Notes: generated from the sequence alone by a model not told the origin. A stretch of DNA of 64,000 bases from Acidiferrobacterales bacterium (GCA_019633985.1 JAHQWE010000011.1:44465-108464), one strand, 5' to 3'. Positions 1-8,998 are shown, numbered from the stretch's first letter. Translations and numbers: made by a program.

Positions 1-93
1 GTTCCACATGAGCTGGTCTGGCAGCCAATCGAGCCTCCAGACTGTTTTGCGAATCGGTGGCATAAATCGTGTAATACATACGTGTTTTTCTAA
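1..93 (+). CDS. Possible 3' end of an unidentified gene
   Basis: Frame 1 is open from the window edge to a TAA at 91-93 and would encode about 30 C-terminal residues, beginning VPHELVWQPIEPP. I do not recognise it. In many gammaproteobacteria folK lies directly upstream of the deoxynucleoside kinase that follows, but this tail does not look like FolK to me. It may be a chance open frame. Confidence 0.2.
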   Translation, partial: VPHELVWQPIEPPDCFANRWHKSCNTYVFF

Positions 94-108
94 TGAGATT
101 GTCGTTAG

Positions 109-130
109 TGCGAAGTGTAATATCTTCGCA
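109..130 (+). other. Short perfect hairpin upstream of the kinase gene
   Basis: TGCGAAG (109-115) is the exact reverse complement of CTTCGCA (124-130), with an 8-base loop. No T-run follows, so it is not a standard terminator. It lies about 85 bases before the TTG start of the kinase and could be part of its leader or processing signal. Confidence 0.3.
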
Positions 131-215
131 GGTTGGTTAGTATAGTGGCATCAGAATGGGATCGAAAATCGGGCGCTGAAATGGTTGCGATTCTCAGTCT
201 GGTCCATAAACAGAT

Positions 216-881
216 TTGTATAAAAAGCCCCGCGAGACTAGAACAATTAAAGAAAAGAAATATATTGTCGTAGAAGGCCCTATTGGTGTGGGTAAAACAA
301 CCCTGGCGCGCAAAATGGCGGCTTCCATTGGCGCGGGCCTCATGTTGGAGCAGCCAGATGACAACCCTTTTTTAGAGCGCTTTTATCGTTCTCCAACGCA
401 ATACGCATTGCAAACCCAGTTATATTTTTTATTTCAACGGGTCAAACAGCTTACTGGGCTTCGTCAGGGAGATTTGTTTTCGCCGATTCATATCGCCGAT
501 TTTATGCTGCAAAAAGACCCGCTATTCGCGCGGTTGACGCTGGATGAGGACGAGCTGTATTTGTATGAGCAGGTTTACAAACAATTAGCCCCTGAAGTGC
601 CGACACCTGATCTGGTTATTTATCTACAAGCACCCACGGATGTGCTGGTGAAACGCATCCGCAAACGAGGTATCTTGTTCGAGCGTAATATGGAACGAGA
701 TTATTTGGAGGAATTGTCCGAAGCCTATACCCGCTTCTTTTTGGGATATCATGATTCAGCATTATTGATGATCAATGCTGAAAACATCAATTTTCTCGAC
801 AACGAAGAACACTATGAACTCTTGCTGGATCAGGTGAAGTCTATTCAATCTGGTAGGCACTATTTTAATCCGGCGATCTAA
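216..881 (+). CDS. Deoxynucleoside kinase family protein
   Basis: A 221-residue P-loop kinase of the dCK/dGK family, which transfers the ATP gamma-phosphate to a deoxynucleoside in nucleotide salvage. The Walker A motif GPIGVGKT is at residues 21-28, and LEQPDDNPFLERFY near residue 45 supplies the conserved acidic residue and the NPFLxxFY motif of the family. The start is TTG at 216: an in-frame stop lies 9 bases upstream and no ATG or GTG occurs before the P-loop. No clear ribosome site is visible. Related genes often sit between folK and panB; here the next gene is a thioesterase 11 bases downstream. Substrate specificity cannot be read from the sequence. Confidence 0.85.
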   Translation: MYKKPRETRTIKEKKYIVVEGPIGVGKTTLARKMAASIGAGLMLEQPDDNPFLERFYRSPTQYALQTQLYFLFQRVKQLTGLRQGDLFSPIHIADFMLQKDPLFARLTLDEDELYLYEQVYKQLAPEVPTPDLVIYLQAPTDVLVKRIRKRGILFERNMERDYLEELSEAYTRFFLGYHDSALLMINAENINFLDNEEHYELLLDQVKSIQSGRHYFNPAI

Positions 882-892
882 TTCCTATTTCC

Positions 893-1297
893 ATGAATCA
901 ATCCGCAGCTGACTTAAAACATAAACAACCCTCCCTCCGAACTGTTGCCATGCCGGCAGATGCCAACCCCGCAGGGGATATATTTGGCGGATGGATCATG
1001 GCGCAAATGGACTTGGCGGGTGCTATTTACGCCAGCTATGAGGTGAAAGGAAGACTAGTAACCGTGGCGGTGGAATCTATGAACTTTCACCTTCCGGTTT
1101 TTATAGGAGACCAGGTAAGCTGCTACTGTGATACAACTCGCATAGGGACAACTTCGATTTCAATTCATATTGAAGCATGGGTGCGAAGGCGAGCTTCGGA
1201 TGTAGAGCTTCTGAAAGTGACCGAAGCGACCTATACCTTTGTTTCGATAGACGAGAACCGGCGACCGATTCCGATCAAGCGGCATAAGGGGGACTAG
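893..1297 (+). CDS. yciA: YciA-like acyl-CoA thioesterase (hotdog fold)
   Basis: A single hotdog-domain protein of 134 residues, the usual length of YciA. The signature GDIFGGW lies at residues 28-34 and is followed by the MDLAGA helix with the acidic residue (D40) used in thioester hydrolysis. Family members hydrolyse a broad range of short to long acyl-CoAs in the cytoplasm and act as hexamers. It starts 11 bases after the kinase stop and is probably cotranscribed with it. The only oddity is the pairing with a nucleoside kinase, which has no obvious metabolic logic. Confidence 0.85.
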   Translation: MNQSAADLKHKQPSLRTVAMPADANPAGDIFGGWIMAQMDLAGAIYASYEVKGRLVTVAVESMNFHLPVFIGDQVSCYCDTTRIGTTSISIHIEAWVRRRASDVELLKVTEATYTFVSIDENRRPIPIKRHKGD

Positions 1298-1518
1298 ACA
1301 ACATAGGATTTATACCGCCTTAACACTCAGTTGCTGATCACTGGGCATTGTCTGTCAAGCCTTTTATGCGGGTTGTCCCAATGAAACTTTAGGTACCTAT
1401 CCGTTTGAAAAGTTATCCGTAGTGCAATGCAGAAACGTGTCTCGACGACAAAAATGTATTAGCCGTAGGTGCCTGTTACCCCTCCGCCCATTGCTTAAAT
1501 CGAGATAGTATTTATCCT

Positions 1519-2343
1519 TTACCCTCGACCTGTTCCCCTGGCGAGTTCTCCGACAAACTTATGAACGTTGTTGACGAGGTCTGCAGAGGGGATTCCCGCG
1601 TCTATCCCTTGCGCAATTATATTAACGATTGCAGAACCTACGACTGCACCCTCTGCTACCGATAATATTTCCGCCACTTGCTCAGCTGTTTTAATACCAA
1701 AGCCGACTGCAATCGGAAGATCCGTGTGACGCTTTAGTCGCGCCACCGCTTCTTCCACCGAGTTTTGTGCGGCTGATTGCGTGCCAGTGATGCCCGCGAT
1801 GGAAACGTAATAGACGAAGCCAGAACTGTTTTGCAATACAGTCTCAAGACGGTGATCATCAGAGGTAGGGGTAGTCAAACGAATCCAGTTAAGACCTGCA
1901 GTCATACAGGGGTGACATAACTCCTCATCCTCTTCGGGAGGCAGGTCTACAATAATGAGACCGTCGACGCCAGCGACAATGGCTGCATCGATAAATCCTT
2001 GTACACCGAAGTAGTGAATGGGGTTGTAATAGCCCATTAAGATTATCGGCGTATCAGTATCTTGCTCTCTGAATTTGGCGACAGAATCCAGTGTCTTTTG
2101 TAACGTCATGCCATTCCCAAGAGCGCGTAGGTTCGCAAGCTGTATGGCAGGACCATCCGCCATGGGATCAGAGAAAGGCATGCCTAACTCAATAATGTCC
2201 GCCCCGGCCCTAGGAAGACCAAGCAGGATTTCCGTTGCCGTCTCGAGATCGGGGTCACCTGCAGTAAGGAAAGTAACCAGTGCTCCACGCCCTTCTTGTT
2301 GAAGCTTGGCGAAACAGCGATTTAGTCTATCTGGTTTATTCAT
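1519..2343 (-). CDS. trpA: Tryptophan synthase alpha subunit
   Basis: TrpA cleaves indole-3-glycerol phosphate to indole and glyceraldehyde 3-phosphate and channels indole to TrpB. The catalytic pair is visible: Glu52 in [11 protein letters not shown] and Asp63 in MADGP. The glycine-rich phosphate-binding loop ([10 protein letters not shown], then VVGSAIV) is near the C terminus. Length is 274 residues, normal for the family. The frame is open further upstream, but ATG 2343 is the right start: its A is also the last base of the trpB TGA (TGATG overlap), which implies translational coupling. No trpI-type regulator gene is next to this pair. Confidence 0.97.
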   Translation of the reverse strand: MNKPDRLNRCFAKLQQEGRGALVTFLTAGDPDLETATEILLGLPRAGADIIELGMPFSDPMADGPAIQLANLRALGNGMTLQKTLDSVAKFREQDTDTPIILMGYYNPIHYFGVQGFIDAAIVAGVDGLIIVDLPPEEDEELCHPCMTAGLNWIRLTTPTSDDHRLETVLQNSSGFVYYVSIAGITGTQSAAQNSVEEAVARLKRHTDLPIAVGFGIKTAEQVAEILSVAEGAVVGSAIVNIIAQGIDAGIPSADLVNNVHKFVGELARGTGRG

Positions 2344-3581
2344 CAGGCTTTCTCTGTCTCGGTGGCAATATTCACTCCTAGAGCTTCGGCGACGGCAAAA
2401 ACATCTTTGTCGCCCCGACCACAGAGATTCATCAAGATAGTTTTGTCTGAGCTCATTTTTGGAGCAATTTTGGCGACATGCGCTAAAGCATGAGAAGGCT
2501 CCAATGCTGGAATTATCCCTTCCGTTCGACAGCATAACTGGAAGGCATCTAGCGCTTCGCTGTCGGTGACCGAGATATATTTCACTCTTCCGGTTTCATG
2601 CAACCAGGAGTGCTCGGGTCCGATACCAGGGTAATCCAGTCCAGCCGAGATGGAATGTGCGTCGATAATTTGGCCGTCGTCGTCCTGCAGTAGGTAAGTT
2701 CTGTTACCGTGCAACACGCCCGGCTGTCCGCCGGTTAGGGATGCCGCATGCTCGCCGGTATCGATGCCGTGCCCTGCGGCCTCCACACCAATAATTTCTA
2801 CCGATTCATCGTCGAGGAATGGGTGGAACAAACCGATCGCATTGGAGCCGCCTCCAATGCAAGCGATGATAGTGTCTGGCAGATTCTCCTCGCGTTTAAG
2901 AAACTCTTCTCGCGCTTCTAAGCCAATCACCGATTGGAAATCTCTCACCATCTCTGGGTAAGGGTGCGGGCCCGCTGCGGTACCGATAATGTAAAACGTG
3001 TCTTCCACATTCGCCACCCAATCACGTAGAGCATCATTCATGGCGTCTTTCAGAGTGGCGGTGCCACTGGTAACAGGCACAATTTCCGCACCTAGCAGCT
3101 TCATCCTGAACACATTGGGTGCCTGACGCTCGATATCCTTTGCACCCATGTATACCACGCACGGTAAGTCAAACAGCGCACAAACAGTCGCTGTTGCTAC
3201 ACCATGCTGACCCGCCCCGGTTTCCGCGATAATGCGTTTTTTGCCCATTCGTTTCGCAAGCAGAATCTGCCCAAGGGTATTGTTGATCTTATGGGCGCCC
3301 GTGTGGTTGAGCTCATCGCGTTTGAAGAATACTCTCGCTCCCCCCAATTCTTCGGTGAGCCGCTTAGCAAAATAAAGTGGACTTGGTCTACCGACATAAT
3401 CCTTAGAAAAATAGGCTAGTTCTTCACGAAACTCTTCGTCATCCCGGTATTGGTAGTAAGCCTTCTCCACCTCCAATATCAGTGGCATCAGGGTTTCAGC
3501 CACATAACGACCGCCAAAGATGCCGAAATGCCCTTTGGCATCGGGTCCGGAGCGGTAAGATTCTAGTGCGGGACGGTTCAT
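2343..3581 (-). CDS. trpB: Tryptophan synthase beta subunit
   Basis: PLP enzyme that joins indole and L-serine to make L-tryptophan. HTGAHKINN carries the PLP lysine (K98), [11 protein letters not shown] the catalytic glutamate (E120), and GGGSNA (243-248) binds the PLP phosphate. Length is 412 residues, normal. It is first in a two-gene operon with trpA. A perfect TATAAT lies about 32 bases upstream of the ATG, so the 5' leader is only about 25 bases, too short for trp-leader-peptide attenuation. Confidence 0.97.
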   Translation of the reverse strand: MNRPALESYRSGPDAKGHFGIFGGRYVAETLMPLILEVEKAYYQYRDDEEFREELAYFSKDYVGRPSPLYFAKRLTEELGGARVFFKRDELNHTGAHKINNTLGQILLAKRMGKKRIIAETGAGQHGVATATVCALFDLPCVVYMGAKDIERQAPNVFRMKLLGAEIVPVTSGTATLKDAMNDALRDWVANVEDTFYIIGTAAGPHPYPEMVRDFQSVIGLEAREEFLKREENLPDTIIACIGGGSNAIGLFHPFLDDESVEIIGVEAAGHGIDTGEHAASLTGGQPGVLHGNRTYLLQDDDGQIIDAHSISAGLDYPGIGPEHSWLHETGRVKYISVTDSEALDAFQLCCRTEGIIPALEPSHALAHVAKIAPKMSSDKTILMNLCGRGDKDVFAVAEALGVNIATETEKA

Positions 3582-3614
3582 ATGTTTTTGTGCTTTTGAT
3601 CGCGTGGGCGGCAG

Positions 3615-3620
3615 ATTATA
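3615..3620 (-). promoter_or_regulatory. -10 element of the trpBA promoter
   Basis: On the minus strand this hexamer is a perfect TATAAT, about 32 bases from the trpB start codon. The -35 region is poor (around ATGTCA). A weak -35 with a perfect -10 can mean that an activator is needed. It lies back to back with the metZ-side promoter at 3637-3666, so a protein bound between them could affect both. Confidence 0.55.
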
Positions 3621-3636
3621 CCTATCGGGTAGATTG

Positions 3637-3666
3637 TTGACATACTCTGAATGCCTCTAATATCAT
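3637..3666 (+). promoter_or_regulatory. Sigma-70 promoter for the metZ leader
   Basis: TTGACA (3637-3642) is a perfect -35. TATCAT (3661-3666) matches the -10 consensus at five of six positions, with an 18-base spacer. Transcription would start near 3673, about 180 bases upstream of the metZ start codon, so the message would carry the folded leader described next. Confidence 0.6.
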
Positions 3667-3672
3667 CGGGTT

Positions 3673-3804
3673 TGCGCCGATTTGAGTTTCAGCTTGCGGG
3701 CGCGTTAGAAATACGGCTAAAGAGAACACCGGCAACCTGCCTGTGCGAAGCGATGGGCTTCAACTCCTTTAGTTCGTAAAGGGGTGCACAAGGCGGGTTT
3801 TTTT
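3673..3804 (+). ncRNA. Candidate structured leader with intrinsic terminator upstream of metZ
   Basis: About 130 bases between a strong promoter and metZ. The 3' half folds as a branched stem. CCTGCCTGTGC (3736-3746) pairs with GCACA-A-GGCGGG (3786-3797, one bulged A). It encloses two perfect or near-perfect hairpins: GAAGC/GCTTC, and CTCCTTTA/TAAAGGGG with a GTTCG loop. Seven T's follow (3798-3804), so the stem has terminator form. Two competing pairings exist: GGCA/TGCC (3731-3741), which would take the 5' arm, and GCGGG/CCCGC (3793-3812), which would take the 3' arm. A 5' helix GCGCC/GGCGC (3674-3703) is also present. This is how a transcription-attenuating riboswitch or a terminated small RNA looks. 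I cannot assign it to a known class. Confidence 0.5.
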
Positions 3805-3853
3805 ATGCCCGCTCTGTATTTCCTCGAATTGAATCACTGACAAGGTAAATACA

Positions 3854-5074
3854 TTGAGTAGAGTTAGTCATGGGTGTAGTTTGAGCACTGATGCCAATCT
3901 GGTATCCCCAGATTATGCAATGGAAACAAGGGCGGTTCGCAGTGGTCAGCTCCGCACGGCGGAAGGCGAACACAGCGAACCAATATTCGTAACATCGAGC
4001 TTCATTTTTTCTAGTGCCAGGGAAGCCGCTGCTAGATTTAGTGGTGATGAAGACGGCAATATCTATTCACGATTCACCAATCCTACTGTGCACGGTTTCG
4101 AGCGCAGGTTGGGGGCCATGGAGGGTGCAGAATTCTGTATCGCCACCAGCTCTGGTATGGCGGCAATTACCGGCTTAGTGCTCAGTAACCTGAGACCTGG
4201 AGACCATATTATTGCTTCTTGGGAGATGTTTGGTTCTACGGTCTCATTGTTCAGCAAGGTATTCGACCAATTCGATATCAAATTAACCCTGGTGCCTGTC
4301 GCAAATACTGAAGCCTGGAAGAGTGCGATTCGACCAGAAACCAGAATGTTATTTCTCGAAACACCTTCCAATCCGCTTTGTGAGATTGCCGATATCGGTG
4401 CGTTGGCCGATATCGCCCGGGAGCAACAGGCCTTGCTCGTTGTAGATAACTGTTTTTGTACCCCGGTTCTGCAGCAGCCACTGGCGCTGGGTGCGGATGT
4501 GGTGATACACACTGCCACTAAGTATATCGATGGCCAGGGGCGCTGCGTCGGTGGTGCAATGCTGACCAATGACGAATCAATCCACGACGCATTTTTCGCC
4601 ATGTTACGCACCACCGGGCCCACTATGAGCCCTTTCAATGCCTGGGTCTTTCTGAAAGGCCTGGAAACCCTACCGCTGCGGATGGCGCAACATTGTAAAA
4701 ACGCCAGTGATATTGCGTTCTGGCTACTCGAACAAGACAAGATAGATCAAGTGTTTTATCCTGGTCTGCCAGGGCATCCTGGGCACAGCCTGGCGAAACG
4801 ACAGCAGTCTGATTTCGGCGGTGTGGTATCTTTCAAAATCAAGGGGGACCAAGAAGCGGCTTGGGAACTAATCGATGCCACCAGAATGCTTTCGATCACA
4901 GCGAATCTTGGAGATGCCCGCACAACCATCACGCATCCAGCTACCACCACCCACGCGCGAGTTACTGCTGATCAACGAAAGCGCGCTGGAGTAGGGCCCA
5001 ATTTGATTCGAATTTCCGCTGGACTGGAAGACTCTGGTGACATTATTGAAGACCTTGCTCGCGGATTGAAATGA
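3854..5074 (+). CDS. metZ: O-succinylhomoserine sulfhydrylase
   Basis: PLP enzyme of the Cys/Met metabolism family, converting O-succinylhomoserine and sulfide to homocysteine. The PLP lysine is K223 in HTATKYIDGQGR, the form typical of sulfhydrylases. SSGMAAITG (99-107) and LETPSNP (169-175) are further family motifs. ORF length is 406 residues. The start is uncertain: TTG 3854 is the longest choice, and homology begins around residue 24 (METRAVRSGQ), so the internal ATG near 3920 is possible. The folded leader at 3673-3804 probably controls it. In Pseudomonas metZ usually follows purF; here it stands alone opposite trpBA. Confidence 0.93.
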   Translation: MSRVSHGCSLSTDANLVSPDYAMETRAVRSGQLRTAEGEHSEPIFVTSSFIFSSAREAAARFSGDEDGNIYSRFTNPTVHGFERRLGAMEGAEFCIATSSGMAAITGLVLSNLRPGDHIIASWEMFGSTVSLFSKVFDQFDIKLTLVPVANTEAWKSAIRPETRMLFLETPSNPLCEIADIGALADIAREQQALLVVDNCFCTPVLQQPLALGADVVIHTATKYIDGQGRCVGGAMLTNDESIHDAFFAMLRTTGPTMSPFNAWVFLKGLETLPLRMAQHCKNASDIAFWLLEQDKIDQVFYPGLPGHPGHSLAKRQQSDFGGVVSFKIKGDQEAAWELIDATRMLSITANLGDARTTITHPATTTHARVTADQRKRAGVGPNLIRISAGLEDSGDIIEDLARGLK

Positions 5075-5087
5075 CCGTTGCTCCAGT

Positions 5088-5109
5088 AGCCAGCAGAGCT
5101 TCGCTGGCT
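5088..5109 (+). terminator. Hairpin after metZ, possible terminator
   Basis: AGCCAGC (5088-5094) pairs exactly with GCTGGCT (5103-5109), 14 bases after the metZ stop. No T-run follows, so it could act with Rho or as an mRNA-stabilising 3' end. Confidence 0.35.
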
Positions 5110-5338
5110 TGGCGGCAGGTTGCAATGGCCTCAAACCCCTTTAGGACATACTGACGGCAGAGTTCCAGTCCGATGCCGCGATTGGTTCTGGTGATAAGAA
5201 TTCGGTTCACAGTGGGAAGTTCGCGATTTTTCCGATTGTATGACAGGATGAGGCTGATTTAGTCGCTGGTGAGTTTGACGGGATGGCGGAGTCAATTTAT
5301 AGTTCCCCTCCCTAACTGAGGTGATACCCTGAAAAGTC

Positions 5339-5539
5339 ATGGAGCAGTCCATTGAAAAACTGGAGAGGCGCGTCTCTGAGCTCATCAAACTGGCGGAGTC
5401 CATGAATCGAGACAATGAAATCTTGCGAAACGATCAACGCATGTTAAGACAAGAGTTCAAAGCCCTTCAGGAAAAGAATAAAATTGCGCGTGGTCGGGTG
5501 GAGCAGATTGTGGCGAGACTCAAATCGCTAGAAGCTTAA
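5339..5539 (+). CDS. TIGR02449 family small coiled-coil protein (ZapB-like)
   Basis: A 66-residue protein, almost entirely a charged heptad-repeat coiled coil (IEKLERRVSELIKLAESM onward). It matches the TIGR02449 proteins encoded just upstream of zapA in Pseudomonas and relatives, which are thought to be ZapB-like partners in Z-ring organisation. The zapA gene follows 69 bases downstream on the same strand. No enzymatic motif is present. Confidence 0.8.
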   Translation: MEQSIEKLERRVSELIKLAESMNRDNEILRNDQRMLRQEFKALQEKNKIARGRVEQIVARLKSLEA

Positions 5540-5608
5540 TCATACTGACTGCGCCTCACCAACCCATTGAAACACTGATTATCAACCCGATTTCTAATCT
5601 CTTGATTT

Positions 5609-5920
5609 ATGTCCGCAAATAAAAAAAGCGTTAAGGTCAATATCATGCAACGTGAATTTACGATCGCATGCACCGATGAAGAAGCGTCGGGAGTGATGAG
5701 AGCGGCGGAGTATTTGGACAATCAAATGCGCCAAATCGTTGAAAACAATCAGGCCCTTGGGGCTGATCGATGCGCCATCATGGCAGCATTGAATATCAGT
5801 CACGAGCTTCTCGAAGCGCGAGAGAATATCGGCGAAGATAGTGACGTGAGTGATCGCCTTGAAAAGCTGCATGACCAGATTGATGATGCGATGGGGGCAA
5901 TACGCCAAGTCGCTATTTAG
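5609..5920 (+). CDS. zapA: Cell division protein ZapA
   Basis: At 103 residues this has the normal ZapA length. The N-terminal half is the beta-rich FtsZ-binding head (VKVNIMQREFTIAC..EE, with the YLDNQMRQI helix); the C-terminal half is a coiled-coil tail (DRLEKLHDQIDDAM). ZapA forms tetramers that cross-link FtsZ filaments at midcell. The order coiled-coil gene, zapA, 6S RNA is the standard arrangement in gammaproteobacteria and supports both calls. Confidence 0.92.
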   Translation: MSANKKSVKVNIMQREFTIACTDEEASGVMRAAEYLDNQMRQIVENNQALGADRCAIMAALNISHELLEARENIGEDSDVSDRLEKLHDQIDDAMGAIRQVAI

Positions 5921-6025
5921 ATCGCGGTCTCTGCCACGAGTTTTGAATTCACACTCTGGTGCAGACCACAGTCGGAAACAAATTTCAAGCTACGAAAAGT
6001 GGCATGCAGTCTGATAAACTCCCAC

Positions 6026-6218
6026 ACGCGTTGCCTGCAGTACTCGAGGTGTTCTCCGAATCCCTTAGAACCTAATATACAATTTCGGGTGCTTCTATGG
6101 ACGGCGGGCGTGTATGAACACGGTGCAAACCGGTGGGAATCCCGAAGCTGTCTTTTGTGCCCACTTGAACCTTCCGGTTCAAGGTAAAGCGAACACACGA
6201 TACAGGTGGGTAACGCAA
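6026..6218 (+). ncRNA. ssrS: 6S RNA
   Basis: Position just after zapA is the conserved place for ssrS. The 3' half has the hallmark hairpin CTTGAACC-ttcc-GGTTCAAGG (6164-6184). A long closing stem is visible: GCGTT (6028-6032) with AACGC (6212-6216), CCTG (6034-6037) with CAGG (6203-6206), and GTGTTC (6049-6054) with GAACAC (6191-6196). The middle is a large, mostly open region, as needed to mimic an open promoter. 6S RNA binds sigma-70 RNA polymerase in stationary phase. Ends are estimated from the stem. fau normally follows directly, but here lies 2.8 kb away. Confidence 0.9.
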
Positions 6219-6319
6219 CTAACTTTTCCAGGCGTGGACATCCACGTTTGGTCTAAATGTCAGGTAAAAATGGGTCTTAAAATTAGATCTAAGTGTTCTG
6301 AATTTCACAGCGATATTCC

Positions 6320-7282
6320 CTAAAACAGGAAATCGGCGAGGGCTTTTAGAGAGTCCTCTGCTTCGGGTATCTCTTCATAGCACTCAAAAACATGGCAGAG
6401 ATCTGGGTAAATCCTCAGCGCAGTATCGACTCCCGCCTGAGACAAACGCTGCGCCAATCGGATTGCCTGCGGCATGAGAATATCCCGAGTTGCGGTGCTT
6501 ATCATGGTCGGCGGAAATTTTGGATCGAATGCGCCGTAAAGAGGAGAAATTTCTGGCGTGTTTAACCGATGACGCGGCGCATAATGCATTGCGTAGTGGT
6601 CGAGATCATCGCGATGGAGAGTCGGATCCGAGGGAAAGTTCATCCCATTGTTTTTCAGCTGTTGCTGCCATGGGGTCAGATCGCACCAAGGTGACAGCAA
6701 CGCGACACGTGACGGCATTGTGAGGTTGTCTTTTCTAGCTCGCTGAAGCGTAGATAACGCTAAATTTCCCCCCGCTGATTCTCCTGCAATAGCAATTTCG
6801 CAAGGGTCAATTTGTCGGAGCAATGATAGGTAAACTTGAAAGCCATCGTTGGTCGCAGCAGGGTAGGGGTATTCCGGTGCAAGCCGATACTGAGGTGCGA
6901 TCACTCTAGCGCCTGTGAATGCGCAAAGCACGGCGCTGATGCACATATCATCTTCCGCACCGCCGTAAACATATCCTCCTCCAAAAAAATACAGCAGCGT
7001 GTGAGCAGAAAACGTCGTGGCTTGTTTGGGTAACAATTCCAAACAGGGAATGCCCCCTACTTCGATCCATTTGCTCGTCACATTGTGTTTGCTTGCGGCA
7101 CGGTTCGCCCGTGGTAAATATTCTGCATGTCCCTGGTCACGAATTTTGGCAACTGCATCCGCGTTTATCAGTTGTGGTGTGACTTCAGGGCGCATCGACA
7201 TAAATCGCTTTCCTTCTTCCGAAACAGCATCTTTAACTGTTCTACCCGGATCGAACTTACGCATTGCGTCTAGGCAGGTCAT
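6320..7282 (-). CDS. Alpha/beta hydrolase, hormone-sensitive-lipase family
   Basis: Esterase/lipase-like protein of 320 residues. The nucleophile is in GESAGG, the acid probably in STATRDILM, and the histidine in DLCHVFE. The oxyanion loop reads YFFGGGYVYGG, so the usual HGGG histidine is Phe; the glycines that form the oxyanion hole remain. The frame is open upstream to 7525, but that part overlaps the amidase gene and looks random, so ATG 7282, 7 bases after the amidase stop, is chosen. It is probably cotranscribed with the amidase. The substrate is unknown. Confidence 0.8.
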   Translation of the reverse strand: MTCLDAMRKFDPGRTVKDAVSEEGKRFMSMRPEVTPQLINADAVAKIRDQGHAEYLPRANRAASKHNVTSKWIEVGGIPCLELLPKQATTFSAHTLLYFFGGGYVYGGAEDDMCISAVLCAFTGARVIAPQYRLAPEYPYPAATNDGFQVYLSLLRQIDPCEIAIAGESAGGNLALSTLQRARKDNLTMPSRVALLSPWCDLTPWQQQLKNNGMNFPSDPTLHRDDLDHYAMHYAPRHRLNTPEISPLYGAFDPKFPPTMISTATRDILMPQAIRLAQRLSQAGVDTALRIYPDLCHVFECYEEIPEAEDSLKALADFLF

Positions 7283-7289
7283 GTTAGCT

Positions 7290-8723
7290 TTAACTGGCCC
7301 AAGTCGGCGGACGCCTGCATTGCCAATCCAGTAACGGTTCAAGCTCAGCGGCCAGTTGCAAAACAATATGATCCTGAAGCGCGTGTCCCGCCAGCTGCAC
7401 ACTAGACGGCATTTCGTCATCCGGTAAAAAAACAGGTAGCGCAGCTGCAGGTTGCCCCGTGATATTACAAAAGCTGGAAAAAGCAGCAAAATCCCAGCCC
7501 TGCTTGGTCCATGTTTCATAATCAAAATTTTCAGTTCGGCTATCGAAGCTGCCGACCGCTACAGGATCGCTGGAAAGTGCAGGCGTGAGAAGAATATCGA
7601 ACTCCGCCATGGACTGCATCAGTATGCGACTGCACTCATGGGCTTTTTGCCTTGCCAGGTAATAATCCATCGGATGCATTTTTGATACTTTTTGACGCAC
7701 CAAGTGGGTAAGTGCTTCCAGTTCATGACGGGCGGGTTCGCGCCCTGTAAGCTGGATTTGTTGCCTCAGTTCATACGCGATGTCGAACATCCAAAGAACA
7801 TCAAACCACTCGCCAAAATCTGTATTTGAAGGAAACCGATAGTCGATGAGTTCATGACCATTATTTGCGAGTAAATCAGAAACATGCTGCACCGTATTTT
7901 GCTGTCGGACCGGAGTTTGGCCTCCTATCGGCGTGGTTGTACATACGCCAATTTTAAGAGATTGACGGTGATGCAAAGTATCCAGATAACTCTGAACGGG
8001 CTTGTGTTGTGGATAACGCGCTCCCAATATCGGTTGCGCTGTGATATCCAATGACGCCGCAGAATCGCGTACTGTTCTGGAGATTACATGGTCGGAATTG
8101 AGACCCCCCGATAGCTCAGGTTGCGTTGAGTTTGTGGGGCTTAGGCCTGACGTTGGTTTCAATCCAAAAACTCCACAGCATGCCGAGGGAATGCGGATGG
8201 AGCCACCGAGGTCGGTGGCATGAGCTAGAGGAACCATCCCGCTGGCGACCGCCGCCGCGGCACCGCCGCTGCTCCCCCCAGTTGTAGCATGATGCGCCCA
8301 GGGATTGCGGGTCGGTCCTCGAAAGCTGGGTTCACAAACGAAGTCGCCAGCAAACTCAGGTGTATTTGACTTACCTAAAAACCAGACACCGGCCTGGCGC
8401 CAACGTCGAACAATTTCGCTGTCCGATTTAGGTAGCGCATTTTCAAAGTACCTGCAGGAAAAAGTTGTCGGCATGTCCTTACTAAATACGTTGGCATCTT
8501 TTAGCAGGAAAGGTGCGCCGGAGATGGGGCTTGCATTGATATCGATCTGACTCAGTGCGTACTGTACGTCTGGATTATGAATGGTCACGGCATTGAGAAC
8601 CGGGTTTAGTGTTTCAAGAGCGTGACATGCCAAAACACAAACTTCCTCCAGTTTAATTTCTCCCAAGCGCAATTGCTGGTTCAGGGAGATGGCGTCGTGT
8701 GTAACGTATTCGTCTAAGGTCAT
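7290..8723 (-). CDS. Amidase signature family enzyme
   Basis: Ser-cisSer-Lys amidase of about 477 residues. LLKDANVF carries the catalytic Lys, TTGGSSGGAAAA the cis-Ser, and TDLGGSIRIPS the nucleophilic Ser. Family members cleave carboxamides, linear or cyclic (some act on aminohexanoate oligomers); the real substrate cannot be read here. The frame extends to ATG 8804, but family similarity begins at MTLDEYVTHD, so 8723 is preferred; neither start has a good ribosome site. With the downstream esterase it forms a two-gene minus-strand unit lying between 6S RNA and fau. Confidence 0.85.
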   Translation of the reverse strand: MTLDEYVTHDAISLNQQLRLGEIKLEEVCVLACHALETLNPVLNAVTIHNPDVQYALSQIDINASPISGAPFLLKDANVFSKDMPTTFSCRYFENALPKSDSEIVRRWRQAGVWFLGKSNTPEFAGDFVCEPSFRGPTRNPWAHHATTGGSSGGAAAAVASGMVPLAHATDLGGSIRIPSACCGVFGLKPTSGLSPTNSTQPELSGGLNSDHVISRTVRDSAASLDITAQPILGARYPQHKPVQSYLDTLHHRQSLKIGVCTTTPIGGQTPVRQQNTVQHVSDLLANNGHELIDYRFPSNTDFGEWFDVLWMFDIAYELRQQIQLTGREPARHELEALTHLVRQKVSKMHPMDYYLARQKAHECSRILMQSMAEFDILLTPALSSDPVAVGSFDSRTENFDYETWTKQGWDFAAFSSFCNITGQPAAALPVFLPDDEMPSSVQLAGHALQDHIVLQLAAELEPLLDWQCRRPPTWAS

Positions 8724-8998
8724 TGGAAAATGGCGTTTTAGCGTGGGAGCTAATTTTGATACACTCAGGGTACTAAAAATGACCTTAAAAATGCAGTATG
8801 GCATCCTCTAAATGGCGCGCAAAAATATCAGTGTCAGCGTCCTGGAATTTGCCTGGCAGCTAGCACGAGCGGTCGATCAGGTTTTTCGAGATCTTTTCAC
8901 AATACAGCGAAAGGTTAGCTGTGAAACCGATCTAACCCAGTCGAACAACTTCTCAAAACACGGCCACACTTCTCTTATATTTGGAGCACGTTTCTGCC

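Noticed and set aside
3582..3620. trp leader-peptide attenuator before trpBA
   Set aside because: The -10 element is only about 32 bases from the trpB start, so there is no room for a leader peptide and terminator.
3721..3800. Known SAM-I or SAM-IV riboswitch upstream of metZ
   Set aside because: CCGGCAACC and GGGGTGC recall those aptamers, but the GAGGGA segment, the P1 helix and the required spacing are absent. I keep it as an unassigned structured leader.
4063..4740. Long minus-strand open frame inside metZ
   Set aside because: It is the shadow of metZ, which has full family motifs; the antisense product has no recognisable domain.
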